Assembly: GCF_964019385.1 (NCBI RefSeq)
Contig: NC_088650.1
Span: forward strand, 24,633,711-24,697,710
DNA length: 64,000 nucleotides
DNA from: Sycon ciliatum
Lineage: Eukaryota; Porifera; Calcarea; Leucosolenida; Sycettidae
Reading direction: 5' to 3'
A program made the position numbers and the translations under genes. Below the pieces are notes generated by a model, which did no database searches, was not told the origin of the DNA, and saw only the letters and a program-made list of their open reading frames with translations. Positions within the stretch are counted from its first letter, which is position 1. Each line of letters begins with the position of its first letter. Below, piece by piece: positions 33,985 through 45,729 of this stretch.

Positions 33985-36900
33985 CTGAATAACAAGAATA
34001 CCGACGGCCACTCCGCCAAGGAGAATGTAGTTGTCCTTCACCCACTTGATGACTGCATCGGCGCAGCCGCCTACATTGATGATGTCTTCGCGGTGCGCCT
34101 AGCAACACAAGCATGCAGTACAGATATCATCATATTAAGTTATTGCATGCAGTGTACACATGACCTAATCGCAGTGACCCTCTTTAAAAGTTATTGCGGC
34201 CACTAAATTGCGTGCGTGCCGTCACACAGATCCCCACCACGCACAGATCAAGCCATTGCGCTACGATTCATGCTCTGCTACACAGACTCTGTGGTCAAGT
34301 GAACATTGAGGGCAATCATAATACTCAGTAGCCGCTTCAATTCGGATACAAACCACACTTCATGTACACTGACTTTGAAATAGGGGTGAAACGGCTCCAT
34401 GTTTTTCATGTTCGGGTACCCGAATGCCAGCATAGTTTCCCACGGTTCGGGTATCGGTTCCATGCACTCTTTTCAGCTCCAGACCGACCAAATGCGTCCG
34501 TGACAATTATTATCAAGTTAGGGGTCGTCCACAATTATCGAACTTTTTTCACGAAACGAAATAATTTCGTTATGGGGTGGGAGGGGGTTGACCAATTTCG
34601 TTTCAGAAAACATTGATACATGTACATGTACATAGGAGCAGTTACACACTTGCAACTTTTGTTGTATTATGCATGCATATGTCAAACTTTTTTACGTTCT
34701 GAGGGGGAGGGAGGGAGGGGTTGGGTCTAAACTAAAATAATTCGTTTGGTGAAAAACGTTCGATATTTGCGGACGGCCCCTTAGAAAACATTTTTACGAG
34801 CAAGAGCGAGACATCGGAGAGTCCATGTGCGAAGAAGGTACTCGTAGTGACCAGGATCGATAGGAGAACCCTTTGGAAGGGCGGTGATCATAAGGTAAGA
34901 AATCTTGAGTAGACTTGGCGTGTACATGTATTTGTACGAGAACGAGATTTTTCGAGTTTCGGTTCGAAATTTGACGGAACGGGTACCCGATTCTTTTCAG
35001 CTGGTGGTTCCAAAACCGGTTCCTTACCCGAACCATTTCACCCCTACTTTAAAACCATCAGCACATCCATTCTGGGCATCAATGCATGCTACACAAGGAA
35101 GTGGACGCGCGTGCTCCAGTGTTCAGAGCGGCCATCTTCTTCGCAAAATATTGCCGATGTCCGCGGCGACATCTTAGTTCGACTTTTGTCTCTCACTCAG
35201 GAATCCGACTAGGTGGTTGGAGGTGACAGCATAGCAAATGTCCAATGGCCCTCAGTGTCGGTTCCCACAGCCCTATGTGCGACACTGACTCATGTTGCTG
35301 CCTGGTGCTCACGAGTGACACACATCCAGCCACGATGCTTGTTTCATGGCCTTGTAAAATATATAACCAATGGAAATCACCATCGTTAAACCAATCGTTA
35401 CATGGATGGTTAGCCGATAGACAAAAAATGCTGTGGTTGTTTCACCCCTGATGACTAGTGTCGGGAGTTGCCCAGCCCTAGCATCCCAAGCACTGCTCTG
35501 TGCACTTGAAAGTGCCACTATCTGCATTCTGGAGGTTGAATTTCATTGGCCAGTTCTTCTCTGTACTGATAAAAAAACCCAAAAAACACGTCTTCTACTT
35601 TGAAGCACATGTCAGGGTGGTGTGTAGGTGGCCATGTTGGAGTGCTAGAAATCTTAGAACAGTGCCCACGGTAGAGCTATTATCTATGCATTAGTGTGAT
35701 CAGGAGCGTGATGTTGCCGCGAGGGTGCAAGCCTAGTGTCAAATCAACCCAATGACACGCTGCCCTCGGTAATGATTTGTGTTGCCACCCCCCCCCCCCA
35801 CACACACACACCCCACACCCCCCCCCCCCCCACACCCCCCCCCCCCCACACCCCCCCCCCCACACACACACACACACCCCACCACCCCCCCCCCCCCCCC
35901 CCAGCACAAGTACACTGTTAGTTTAGAGTGTGAACAGAGCTGTGAAGTGATTAAACCTATAATTAACTCACATTCACATCATGGTTTATACATACTGGTC
36001 AAGTGCCACTACATTATCATGTAACAAGTCCAGTCAAAACCTAATAAGACGCACCCACAAGGGAACACGGTAAGAGTACTTCATAGCCAAAGTACACCCA
36101 CTACACCCGCACAGCAATCAAGTGTGACAATTTGTTTCATCAACTGCAAAAAGTACGTACTACACAATAGTACGCCTTACACCCTGTACACACTAAGCGG
36201 TTTTGAGTGTACGCGGAATTGCTCCTGTGTCAGTCGACGTACTTACCATTGGCCAAAGCGCCTGCTCACTTTCCGGCATGCCGGTGTATGGATAGATCTT
36301 GTAGCCGCACTGAGTGTTAGTCATGCTCTGACGTAGCGCACACGCACATAGGGAAGAGAAGAGGCCAATAGAACACGACTAGTATGTTGTCATGCCAATG
36401 GACATCAAGCTTGAATTGATAAAAGTAATTGACGCCTGTGCTTAGCAATCACCCCTGTGGGGCGAGCAGAGAGCCAGTCTTTCCAGACAGGTTCGTCATG
36501 ATTATCATACTGCAGTTTAAAAATCTTGAGCTAACTTGGCGGAACTGATCTATTTCCGACTCCACCACATGCGCTCTCTGGCCAACCTGATTCAACACGG
36601 CCGCTGCATGACTCATCAAAGTTGTTGTAATCATTGGCATACAAGTAAATCATTCCTTCATACCGCTGTTTCAGGAATGCAGAGATAATCATCAGTGAAG
36701 GTCATAACTTTTCTGATCAACTCCATGGCAGCTAGCCCAAGTCCAAATTTTCTACCGTTATATTCTCTTTTAAAACACACAGATTGTTTGTCCAATTGCA
36801 TGATGTCAATCCCTAAGGGCAGTGAATTCACGTACATGTACGTGTATTAGTGGAGTTTTACTACAATACCCTGCAGTGTCCTGGAAGTTGGAGCCTTACC

Positions 36901-39900
36901 CCATTCTTGCAGCATGCTGGTGGCACACCGCAGCCAGTCAGCAGCTTGTCAAACGTCTCCTCTGTGCAGTTGTAGTAGCGATTGTTCGAGAACCAATCTC
37001 GGAAACTCGTTGCTCCACAGCAAGCAAACTACGCGATGAGGGAGAAAAGAAACGCGAATGCCAAGAAGTTAAAATTGTTTAACCCTGAAGATGGGCCATG
37101 CCCGCGGATTGGGCGAAGACGGAAAGACATTGGCAGCACAGAGATCATGTGATGTGAATGTTGAGACTGCTGAGTGATGTGTAACTGGTTAAAGGATGTG
37201 GATTCTTAGCCCTTTCCGCGCCTTTGCTGGAGTAGCGGTATGGCCCAATTATCACCAGGCAAAACGTTAAAATAGTACATAGCCAGTGCCCGGTTTTCTG
37301 CCTCGCATTGCATGCCACGTGCGGTTACGGTCTCCCAGTGCCTTCAGGGACGCCTACATTTTTTCCCCAGAGCCGATATGGATACTCTGGCTGGCTTAGC
37401 AAGCCCCTCACAATCCAGTCAATGGCCACAGGTAGTGTGTGCCGCCCAGCTCATATCACAGGAGCCATCTTTCCTACCGACATGCTACTCTTCTCTCAGG
37501 GTAGCATTCATGCCTGGATGCTACTTGTGGAATGCTTAATAATGGACACTGTGCACCGTTGCATGTTATTAGATAGTGTTGGTTGAAGAGATGGAAAGGC
37601 ACCGGGTGATTTAAGTAAGTGCTGATCTGGAGTGACATCTAATGTTCAGTTTACTCACATTGATTTGCACTGCCTCAGTAGCATCATCCAGGTCAGTCTG
37701 CATATTGGTGGTGTGGTACTGCTGCAGGGCCTCTGTCATCTTTTCTTGGGTCAGCTCGGTCACCTGGGACACACACACAAGAGGCCATAGCAACAGTCAG
37801 AGAGTGTATTAGCACTAGAACCAAGACCTGGCAACACAAGATTGTCACTACGATCTCATCTTGTAGGGAGACCGTGCACCACTCTGTCTTCATGCCGCCA
37901 TCAACTCTATTCACGTAGCGTGGATGATCGGAAGCCACACTCTATGCATGGTTCTCAAAATAGCTTTAAACTTTCGAACAGAACGGAAACCCATGCCCTA
38001 AAATTCAGGGACCACCTGCACCTTTAAGACAGCGGCCAACACCGGTGCACTGCAGAATTGAGGGACCGTGTCACAATACCCCACAGGTTCCGTATAGCCG
38101 AGTGCATGTGCATATTCCCAATGGCGATTAGGCATCATGTAGGCACGGCAAGCACATCACGGCAAAAAGTGATAAAAAAGCAATGATAATATGCCCAGAA
38201 ATGAAGGGTGGGAGGGCAGGGACACTGGTGAGACTCCTAAACTGACTGAAGAAGTCAGGAAAAGAAGCGACAATAAAGAACACACCAGATACCATATTTG
38301 CAACTGAAAATATTGCGCGAGAAATACAACGTCCCAACAGCAGTCCACACAATAACAGTGGAACTCTAGAGTGTACTCTGATAAGACATACCCTCTCTTA
38401 GCACGGACATTGTCTGGAGCACGGGTGTATTGATCCATACCGAAAAAAAAAATTATGTTCTGCGTACATTCACTACACCACCAGCACCAGCACCAGCACC
38501 GTTGTGCTGTGTGCTGCTGCTCATAACCTTCTTCTATCTGAAGCATGCTGTGATAAGAAGAACTTTGGCCACTAAGTACGCATTCCTGCTGCCCATATGG
38601 GTAAGTATTATCAGAGTTCTACCATACCTTATCCTGTAAGAGGAATGCCGCCACGCCACCAGCAATCTCGAGCAATAATATGATGCCGAGAGTGAAGCCA
38701 AACTGCAGTGGGCGCATAGAAAGAAGACAGGCCGGCCGACTTACTGGTTGCATTACTTCTATTAAATGCTGACCTTGCTACAGCCTGTACGTACATGTAG
38801 CAATAACCGTAATATCATGTTTGCGTGTGGAGTGCGTGTGCGAGGGCTACATAGAGGCACGCGTTCGCTGGTATAGACATCTCAGGGCTACATAGAGGCA
38901 CGCGTTCGCTGGTATAGACATCTCAACTGTTCTCGTACGTACGTGCCATGTGCTTGTACTAGGAAGTGCACTACAGTCAACTTTGCGCATAACGACACAC
39001 GACGGCGCATGAGAAAAGTGTCCCTTTCCCCGAAGTCTCATTATGTATTACAGTTAGATGGGACTTTTCCGCTCTGGGCATGGAACTTCTGTCATTATTC
39101 GCGAATTGTCGTTTTATCCGTAGTCGTTATTAGCGAAGTTGACTTTACATGAGCATTAATTTTGTTCTGAATAACTGGGCCCATTTTGCACCCCCTCCCT
39201 CATCATCACCCCCACCCCGGAATAAAGCATAAACAAAATTCACAAAGCGAGCTGATTGACTTACGACTTTCAGCAGGCACACATTCTCCCGCAGGGCGCC
39301 GATGCATCCGCAGAATCCAACGAAGAACATGATGGTGCCGACGGCGATGAGGAGAATGGCAGGGTCCGTGGACCAGCCGGACAAGGTCTGCCAGTCATTC
39401 TGAAGCAGTCTAGCGTATATGCCTACGCCCAATATGGCACCTCCACACAGCTGTACAGGCATGAGTACAATGGAAAACGAACACAAAAGGCTGTCAAGTG
39501 TCAGTGGAACCTGGGCCAATCGGCGGTGATCCAAGGCAACAAGTCAAGAGTTGCAAACTATACCACTACCTTCAAAACTTGTAGACAGTGTAGAAGCTAT
39601 CTTGCACCATCAAAACTTGTAGACAGTGTAGAAGCTACCTTGCACCATCAAAAGATCCCATCTCATGGATAAAGGAAAGCTGCACTCGCTACACGACCCA
39701 TTCCATCGTTTACACAGCTACATGACCTATTCCATGGTTTACACAGCTACACGACCTATTCCATGGTTTACACAGCTACATGTAGGACTGCGCAGCCCCC
39801 CCCCCCCCCACACACACACATGCATGCATGCATGCCTTTACATGTACGTACATACTCATTTTTGCATTGGGCAGGTTGATTTGTAGTTACAGCAACAATC

Positions 39901-42900
39901 ATCCACAGGGTTCTGGCCAGGTCAAAATAGTAGGGGGGGGGGGGGGGGGCAGGCACGGAAAACATTTACCCCGTATCCCATTTTCCACTTTCCAATAATT
40001 AGTAATAGGTTTTTCATTTGACCTGACGAGACACAGCACGCACAGTTCACCAGTACCTTCTCTATACAATAGCATTATTCAGCTTAACCCCTTCATTCAA
40101 CAACTGCTTCTCCTCTGATGAGTTCCCCGTCATCTTTATGGAACGAAACAAGACTTGTCAGGAGTAATACTACTTGCCGCATGGAGTGTGACTGGTGAAC
40201 TGTTCGTGCTGTGGTCTGCAAGCGTCGTGTAGTCTCGTCGGGTCAAATGAAAAACCTATTACTACTATTTGACGGACCTATGGAAGATGGCAACAAAGAA
40301 TTTCCAATAATTATTGTCTTGCCACGCCAAATGCAAGGTATGGGGCGAATCCCCGACTTCGCCCCAAACAAATGTGCCTTTATGAACCATCTAATACTAC
40401 AAGTAGTAGTGACTTTCGACTGCACTTTCATTGAATTGCATGAAATACACGAAAATCGGAAAATGAGTAGGGGGGGGGGGGGGGCATTTTTTCACAGGCG
40501 CTGCGCCTCCCTTCACCCCCTTTGGCTAGAACCCTGATCCAGTTGTCTCTATTTCATGAGTCAAGACTGTGCAGGACGGGATTGTGCACTACAGTGCAGC
40601 CCATCATTGCAATGCGGTCAGACCTCGCTTATCCGGTCCTCTTTTATCCAAATCCCTCGCCATCCGGAAGAAAACCGTTGGCTATCGATTTACAGCATAT
40701 GTCATGCATAGCGTTACACACAGCACGTGTGTTCGATTATCCAGTTCCCTCGTTTTAAACGAGGTGTGAGTGTACTGGCTTTGCGAATCCACTCAGGTGT
40801 GTATTAGTGTAGTGATAAGGCGGCAGTGCAATCATGTACGTAGGAGCAGTGCAATCATGTACGTAGGAGCAATACCATGCACACTGCTGCTAGCTCTGGT
40901 GGCTTCCTTCCTCTTTTACCAGGGAGTAGTACAATACCATTGTATTGTACTACTCCCTGCTCTTTACAGGGCCGGCGCCACTGGTACGGCCATGGCCGTA
41001 CCAAAAAAAAAAAAAAAGTCGGTCCACGTGGAACGTCCAAAACCGGGGAGAAAAAGTCTCGATGTATGAATTTGTACAGGGAGTCGCCCAGATTGCAGGA
41101 TTTGCCGTCTAAATTCCAATTTTTTTCTGGCGGAGGACCCCCAGACCAGTGGCGTGCACCGAGTCTTGAAAGGGGGGTTTCTAGAGTTGGTAAATTTTTT
41201 ATGGAGACCCACTGTATAATATTATGTATTTGTGCACATGCGCATCCCCTGGACATCCCGTCGAAGATAACGGCGAGGGCTAGGGAGGAGGGAGGGGGGG
41301 GGGGGGGGCTCAAGATTAGGGGTGCAGGGCACCAATGAACACTGGTGCTGATGAGATGCGGGGCTCGTCCAACTGCTTTCACCAGGATCATGCCGGCACA
41401 AATGCGTCTGAGCATGAGAGGGAACCAGGTACAGGGGTAGAAAGGACAGAAATAAGAGTAAGGCCACCCTTTCTTTTTTCGTTGTTTAACGTCCGCGCCC
41501 GCGTACCTTTTTGCCTCCGACCGGAAAAAAAACAAGAAAGTAGTAGTACCAATAATATGCGAAGTTGTAAATACATGATTGTGTAGTTTCACAGTGTGCC
41601 GATCATGACCTTAAACTTATAATCTTGCCTCCCGAGCATGCCTTTGTCTTGTGTTCTTTTTCTTTTTTTTGTTGGCTTTTAAATATCGTACGGTGTGTGC
41701 CCTAGTAAAAATCCAGATGTAATGAATTCATGACATGCTAACTCCATGCTATGTACATGTACCTGTTTTGTTGGATTCATCAGGCATGTGCTCCAATGTA
41801 CCATCAAAGAGTGTTGTTCTATGCCTGCAAGTGCCGTTAGACCCAGAACTATTGTATATATCACATGCTTTACTGGTCAAAATGTTTGATTGGGATTTCC
41901 AGTTTTTGGAATGGGCTTTTGTTTTTTTTCCGCCCTCCCGCGTACCTTTTCGCGAAAAAAAGGACGTTAAACAATGAATTAACAAAGGGTGGCCTAATGA
42001 GGAATGGAGGGAGGGGACGATGTTGCATGGAAATATTGGTACATGTATAACCGGTAAATAGGATAAAACGGGTTACCTTTTACATACCAGCACTTCAAAA
42101 AGCATTTGCAAAGAGGGTGCAAAAGTCAATGTACTCGATACATGTTTGTCATATTGAACACGTAAAATTAGTTTGATAGGCCTAGCCGCCCAGGCTACAC
42201 TACAGTCTATAAGACTAAGTATAACACTGTGTCTATGGTACTTCACTATTCCACACCAGGCATGTTTGTTTCATCAAAACACTGCTTACATTCGACGGAT
42301 CTTTCTTTCTGTTCTTATGACGAAGTTTTCAGCATGTATTGGCAATGTTCCACATGATTTCAATAAAGAGTTATGGGCCTTGCTTCGATGGAAGTTCGCG
42401 GAAGAAAAGCGAAGCCCCGCGCCCTTGAGTCGCGGCCGGAGCAGCGCTTCGTTCTGAAGCAGCGCAAGTGGATCATGGACGCACAGTCATATTTACGTCT
42501 TCCAGTCGACAACGTTTTTGACGAACATCTCTGCTGCGCACATGAGCGAGAAACGAAAGGCTGTGGAGATCTTGATTTGAGTCAACAGTTTGGAAGGAGA
42601 TTATCGTCAATCATATCCTTGAACTGACTTGCATCGCGCGTGCTTGACTCAAATTTCGAGACAGAACGGATTTCTTGAACGTCATCGCTAATCCAGGAGC
42701 GAACCAGAGCTAGAGATCGATCTCTCTGTCGCTACTCTCCACTGAAGAAAGAGAGAATAATGTATTTTGAACTGCTTGCAAAGCAACTCTCTCTCACTTA
42801 GAAATAAGGACATAGTCACTGTACTGTAAACTGCCCGTCGATCGACGCGTATGCAGGATAACCAATCCAGTAGGCACGCTTTTCCTTTGGCAAGATTGCC

Positions 42901-43865
42901 CGAAAAAAGGTGGTTTCCAGACACCAAAAAACTCATACGGTGCACGCGCCTGCAGACCCCCCTTAAAGATGGCCCTTCGGCCGCACCGCGTACCGCTCCG
43001 CGGAAGCTGCCTCCGGCCTTGCTCTAACAGTGATATCTGTACATGTATGTCATAAACCTTTGTAAGTCTCAGAAAGCTGCTGATCCGCGGGTGCATGCAT
43101 GACTACAACTCACAACTCCCTTGAATCGCCACCAACAGCATAATGGTTCTGAACAAAAGCAAAGAGAGCCTCCGATTGCTGCACAGCGCACTAAAATGTG
43201 ACCAACACACGCGTGCATGCAGCTGCATTTCAAAGACATGCAGACCTACATCGTGCTCATCACGTAACCATGGTAACGCCGGTTATCTGTTGCATGCAGT
43301 AACTGTTAGTGTTTGGGTGTCCGTCTCTTGCCTTGGCGTTTTGCTACGGGGAACACCTGCCCTCTGGACCTGCGTGTCCTGCGCCCACTAGAATCGATTT
43401 ATAGCAGCTTTGCACAACCACAAAACAAAACACAAGGAACGATCGACGACTCTCTACTCAATATACGAGGACACGAATATGTCAAACATTCGTCCGTATG
43501 TATCAAGTCTTGCTCCCATTCTGCGGCTCGGTTATCTAGCGAAATTTTGCGTTGTCTGCAGTGTGCTTTCCTACGGAAGAAGCGCACTTTGTACTTGTAA
43601 ACGGCCGGTACACAACTGACTAGCTATTCGCTGAAAGCGGACCTAAGACCTATAGCAATACTATTCGCAGAGCCATTCTGCAGCTGACGAGCACACAACA
43701 TCCATTGCCACATACCCAGAACACGAGATTGAAGAGGAACAGCGAATACTTGACGCACTTGGACACATCATGACCCTCGATCTTATAGCTGCGCTTCTTG
43801 AAGCTGAAGTTGCGCTTCACCTGGCGACCTGACTTTTCATCCGGATGTGCCGTGCGGCCTCCCAT
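33985..43865 (-). CDS. Tetraspanin B, TspanC8 subfamily (7 exons found, 3' end not located)
   Basis: Exons on the minus strand: 43865-43716, 39450-39265, 38702-38628, 37763-37659, 37028-36900, 36327-36247 and 34098-33985. All borders are GT/AG and phase 0. They encode 280 residues. Exon lengths match tetraspanin A in the five exons from the second to the fifth and the seventh (62, 25, 35, 43 and 38 codons). The product starts MGGRTAHPDEKSGRQVKRNF. The membrane helices, RENVCLLKV loop and eight extracellular-loop cysteines (ACCGA, YNCTEE, GCGVP, ACC, TQCGYK, GGCAD) are all present, again marking TspanC8. The coding ends in helix 4 (GVAVGILVIQ) at a good donor, GTGAGT. The equivalent of the final 21-residue exon of A was not recognised downstream. 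By family it should partner ADAM10-like proteases. Confidence 0.9.
34381..35046. mobile_element. hAT-like non-autonomous element, 666 bp
   Basis: The ends TAGGGGTGAAACGG and (inverted) CCATTTCACCCCTA differ at one base. The flanks CTTTGAAA and CTTTAAAA form an 8-bp duplication with one mismatch, the hAT signature. Subterminal GTTCGGGTACCCG and GGGTACCCGATTC repeats are visible. A second element (34519-34782) is nested inside. In intron 6 of tetraspanin B; no transposase frame. Confidence 0.8.
34519..34782. mobile_element. Nested hAT-like MITE, TAGGGGTCGTCC ends
   Basis: The left end TAGGGGTCGTCCACAATTAT and right end ATTTGCGGACGGCCCCTT are inverted with a few mismatches. The interior is AT-rich with GAAATAATTTCG motifs and a G-rich block. 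It sits inside the 34381-35046 element. Confidence 0.6.
35788..35903 (+). repeat. C-run/CA low-complexity block
   Basis: About 115 bp of poly-C broken by short CACACA stretches. Frames over it are artefacts. In intron 6 of tetraspanin B. Confidence 0.9.
38843..38924 (+). repeat. 41-bp tandem duplication
   Basis: Two identical copies of a 41-bp unit beginning AGGGCTACATAGAGGCACGC. Recent, since no base differs. In intron 2 of tetraspanin B. Confidence 0.9.
39572..39775 (+). repeat. Two neighbouring minisatellites
   Basis: A 38-bp unit starting TCAAAACTTGTAGACAGTG occurs twice (39572-39647). A 29-bp unit starting CTACACGACCCATTCCAT occurs three times (39689-39775). Both are in intron 1 of tetraspanin B, just upstream of exon 2. 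Confidence 0.85.
39906..40536. mobile_element. CAGGGTTCT-ended hAT-like element, 631 bp
   Basis: The left end CAGGGTTCTGGCCAGG and right end (inverse of CAGGGTTCTAGCCAAA) fit the CAGGG ends of hAT elements. ATCCA lies directly outside both ends, a possible 5-bp duplication. Long G-runs lie just inside each end. A related left-end fragment lies at 56251-56480. No transposase. Confidence 0.7.
40920..40959. repeat. Perfect hairpin, 18-bp arms
   Basis: CAGGGAGTAGTACAATAC and its exact inverse enclose CATT. It lies just before the CAGGG end at 40967. It may be a solo pair of transposon ends. Confidence 0.75.
40967..43021. mobile_element. Possible hAT-like element, about 2 kb
   Basis: The left end CAGGGCCGGCGCCA and the right end (inverse CAAGGCCGGAGGCA) are similar inverted termini. 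Inside are an A-run after a GGTACGGCCATGGCCGTACC palindrome, a GTTTAACGTCC inverted pair (41474 and 41962) and CGCGTACCTTTT repeats. No transposase was recognised. The two ends might instead belong to separate insertions. Confidence 0.35.
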
Positions 43866-44509
43866 ACTCTGCGATCGGTGCCGGCAAATACGCCGAAACA
43901 ATTGCAATAACTACTCTCTTCCTCTGCAAATCGAGTGCGAATGACAAAACTCCGGAGGGTGAGAAGTTCACCAGGACTTCAGCGTCAATGACTCTGTAAC
44001 GAGTCTGACTACGATTGGAGAGACTGTACTTCTACCAGTAGTGGTAGATGTAGTAGACGTAGCTACTGATTGCCAAGTATTTCTGTCCACTTCGGTACAC
44101 ACATACTTTGCATTTAGGCAGAGATAATAACCTAACGCCAGTAACGGCCAGAAGCATGAAAATGGGCTGAGAAGATCTCGGGATTAGGACCTACCTCCTG
44201 TCGCGCGTGGCCTGCCACTACTGGTAGATCTACACTACATGTACTAGTAATAATTATTGTACTTTGTAGTGGAGTCCGCAGCGTCTGTTGTAGTGACGTG
44301 CCAGCATGGGTGTGACCTGCTGCCGCAGTGGCAATCCTTCCAAATCGTTATGCAGATCTACAGACCTGACTCATGAGTTTTGTGATGCCACGGCTGTGGA
44401 GTCGAGTGTAGTCTGCCACTGCTGCAGCCACTCACCATGCTCACTGGAGAGAGAATGAGATACATACAATGATACAGGCTAGGTCTGCTACAACTAGTAC
44501 AAGTAATTA
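43866..44509. other. Upstream region of tetraspanin B
   Basis: The promoter and 5' untranslated region of tetraspanin B should lie here. No TATA box or other motif stands out, and no gene is seen. Confidence 0.35.
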
Positions 44510-45010
44510 TTGTGGAGGAGCATGCGCGGCTTGATGTAGCGCGGTCAGTGGTTTGTGGGGCAGTAGTTTTGAGCGTACTTTACTTGATACCGGTATACTT
44601 GATATACGGGTTTTTAATCCTCATGCACGCTCAAATAGATCTGCAACACACACCGCTGTCTATCGGCGCCATGGAAAAGAAAAGCGACGATGCTATGAAG
44701 AGAGAGAGTGAGAGAGGTGGAGCACGCGACGTTCATGCCTGTTGTGCGGTCGGCAAGTGGCGGCATGGGAAGGGCGGCGACATCACTCTATCGCCGAATC
44801 GCGTTATTGAGAGCGGAAAGGAGGAAGGACCAGTACTCCCACGTAATATCTTACATCAGATGCCGTCTCTCATTTGCCCTGTTGCGATCATGCATCAGGT
44901 GTTTGCGGGGTTCACGGGGTCTTTTCCGTGAGCGATCGGTTCGGCATCCGGAGTCTGCTAGCTGAGCTGGTTGTTGCTGAGGCCCAGGTTGCTCGCATGT
45001 GAGAATCTAT
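44510..45010 (+). pseudogene. Non-LTR retrotransposon C-terminus (restriction-like endonuclease), copy 2
   Basis: Read on the plus strand in shifting frames, this gives EEHARLDVARS, RVFNPHARSNRSA, REVEHATFMPVVRSASGGMG and SLYRRIALL. These match, in order, the C-terminal domain at 54430-54785. RLDV...VRVFNP corresponds to the PD-(D/E)xK-like endonuclease of R2/R4/NeSL-type elements. Frameshifts and an apparent internal duplication (LDTGILDIR region) show decay. Upstream domains are missing. Confidence 0.75.
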
Positions 45011-45090
45011 AAATAATTGCAGCAGATTATTTTTATTACTTGTATAAATACTGTACGAAGTAGTGGTTGCGACTTCGGCGATAATTTGTA

Positions 45091-45533
45091 AGAAAGGGTT
45101 TGCTCCCCACACCGGAGCTCGCGCTATTCCGCCGACTTTACTTGACACTTGACTGACTCACGACTGCCATCCAGAGCATCACAGGAGCGACACTGACTCA
45201 CGCTGCTATCTGGTGTTCACGAGGTGTTTGTCGCGCTGGAAGCGGAGCGTCTCTGTAAGTTTGTATCCCTGGTGATGTTTGTGCCTGGAGAGCACTATAT
45301 AAGTGGTGCTCTTCAGGCACAATCTTCCTCAGCCTACTCAAGCTCAACTGATGAGGGGTGAATTCCCCGAAACACTGTGTATTGAGCAGGGAGTGGTGCT
45401 TTCTTGCAGGTTTGCCGAGTCGAAGGTTCGATGGACTTCTCGTGTGCTCTGGATGGCAGTCGTGAGTCAGTCAAGTGTCAAGTAAAGTCGGCGGAATAGC
45501 GCGAGCTCCGGTGTGGGGAGCAAACCCTTTCTT
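45091..45533. mobile_element. Foldback element with 88-bp identical arms
   Basis: The left arm 45091-45178 (starting AGAAAGGGTTTGCTCCCCAC) and the right arm 45446-45533 are exact inverse complements. Just outside, CTTGTATAAATACTG occurs in direct orientation on both sides (about 45040 and 45531). At the centre, TATATAAG (45296) lies between GTGCCTGGAGAGCAC and GTGCTCTTCAGGCAC. Related decayed sequence lies at about 15610-15810, 35240-35330 and 62470-62515. No coding frame. Confidence 0.8.
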
Positions 45534-45729
45534 GTATAAATACTGGACATGGATATTGAATTAAACTGTACTCAGTGACTTTTTACATTTTACAGGCCAC
45601 GTTTTATTATTATTATTATTATTGTAAAGCTTTCCTTTTGATCTTGTCTCTTATTGGTGTGACCTTTCCACAATATTGTGTTGCATTGTCAAAAAGTGTA
45701 GTCTGCCATGCAAGGTCCACTAGACTGGT

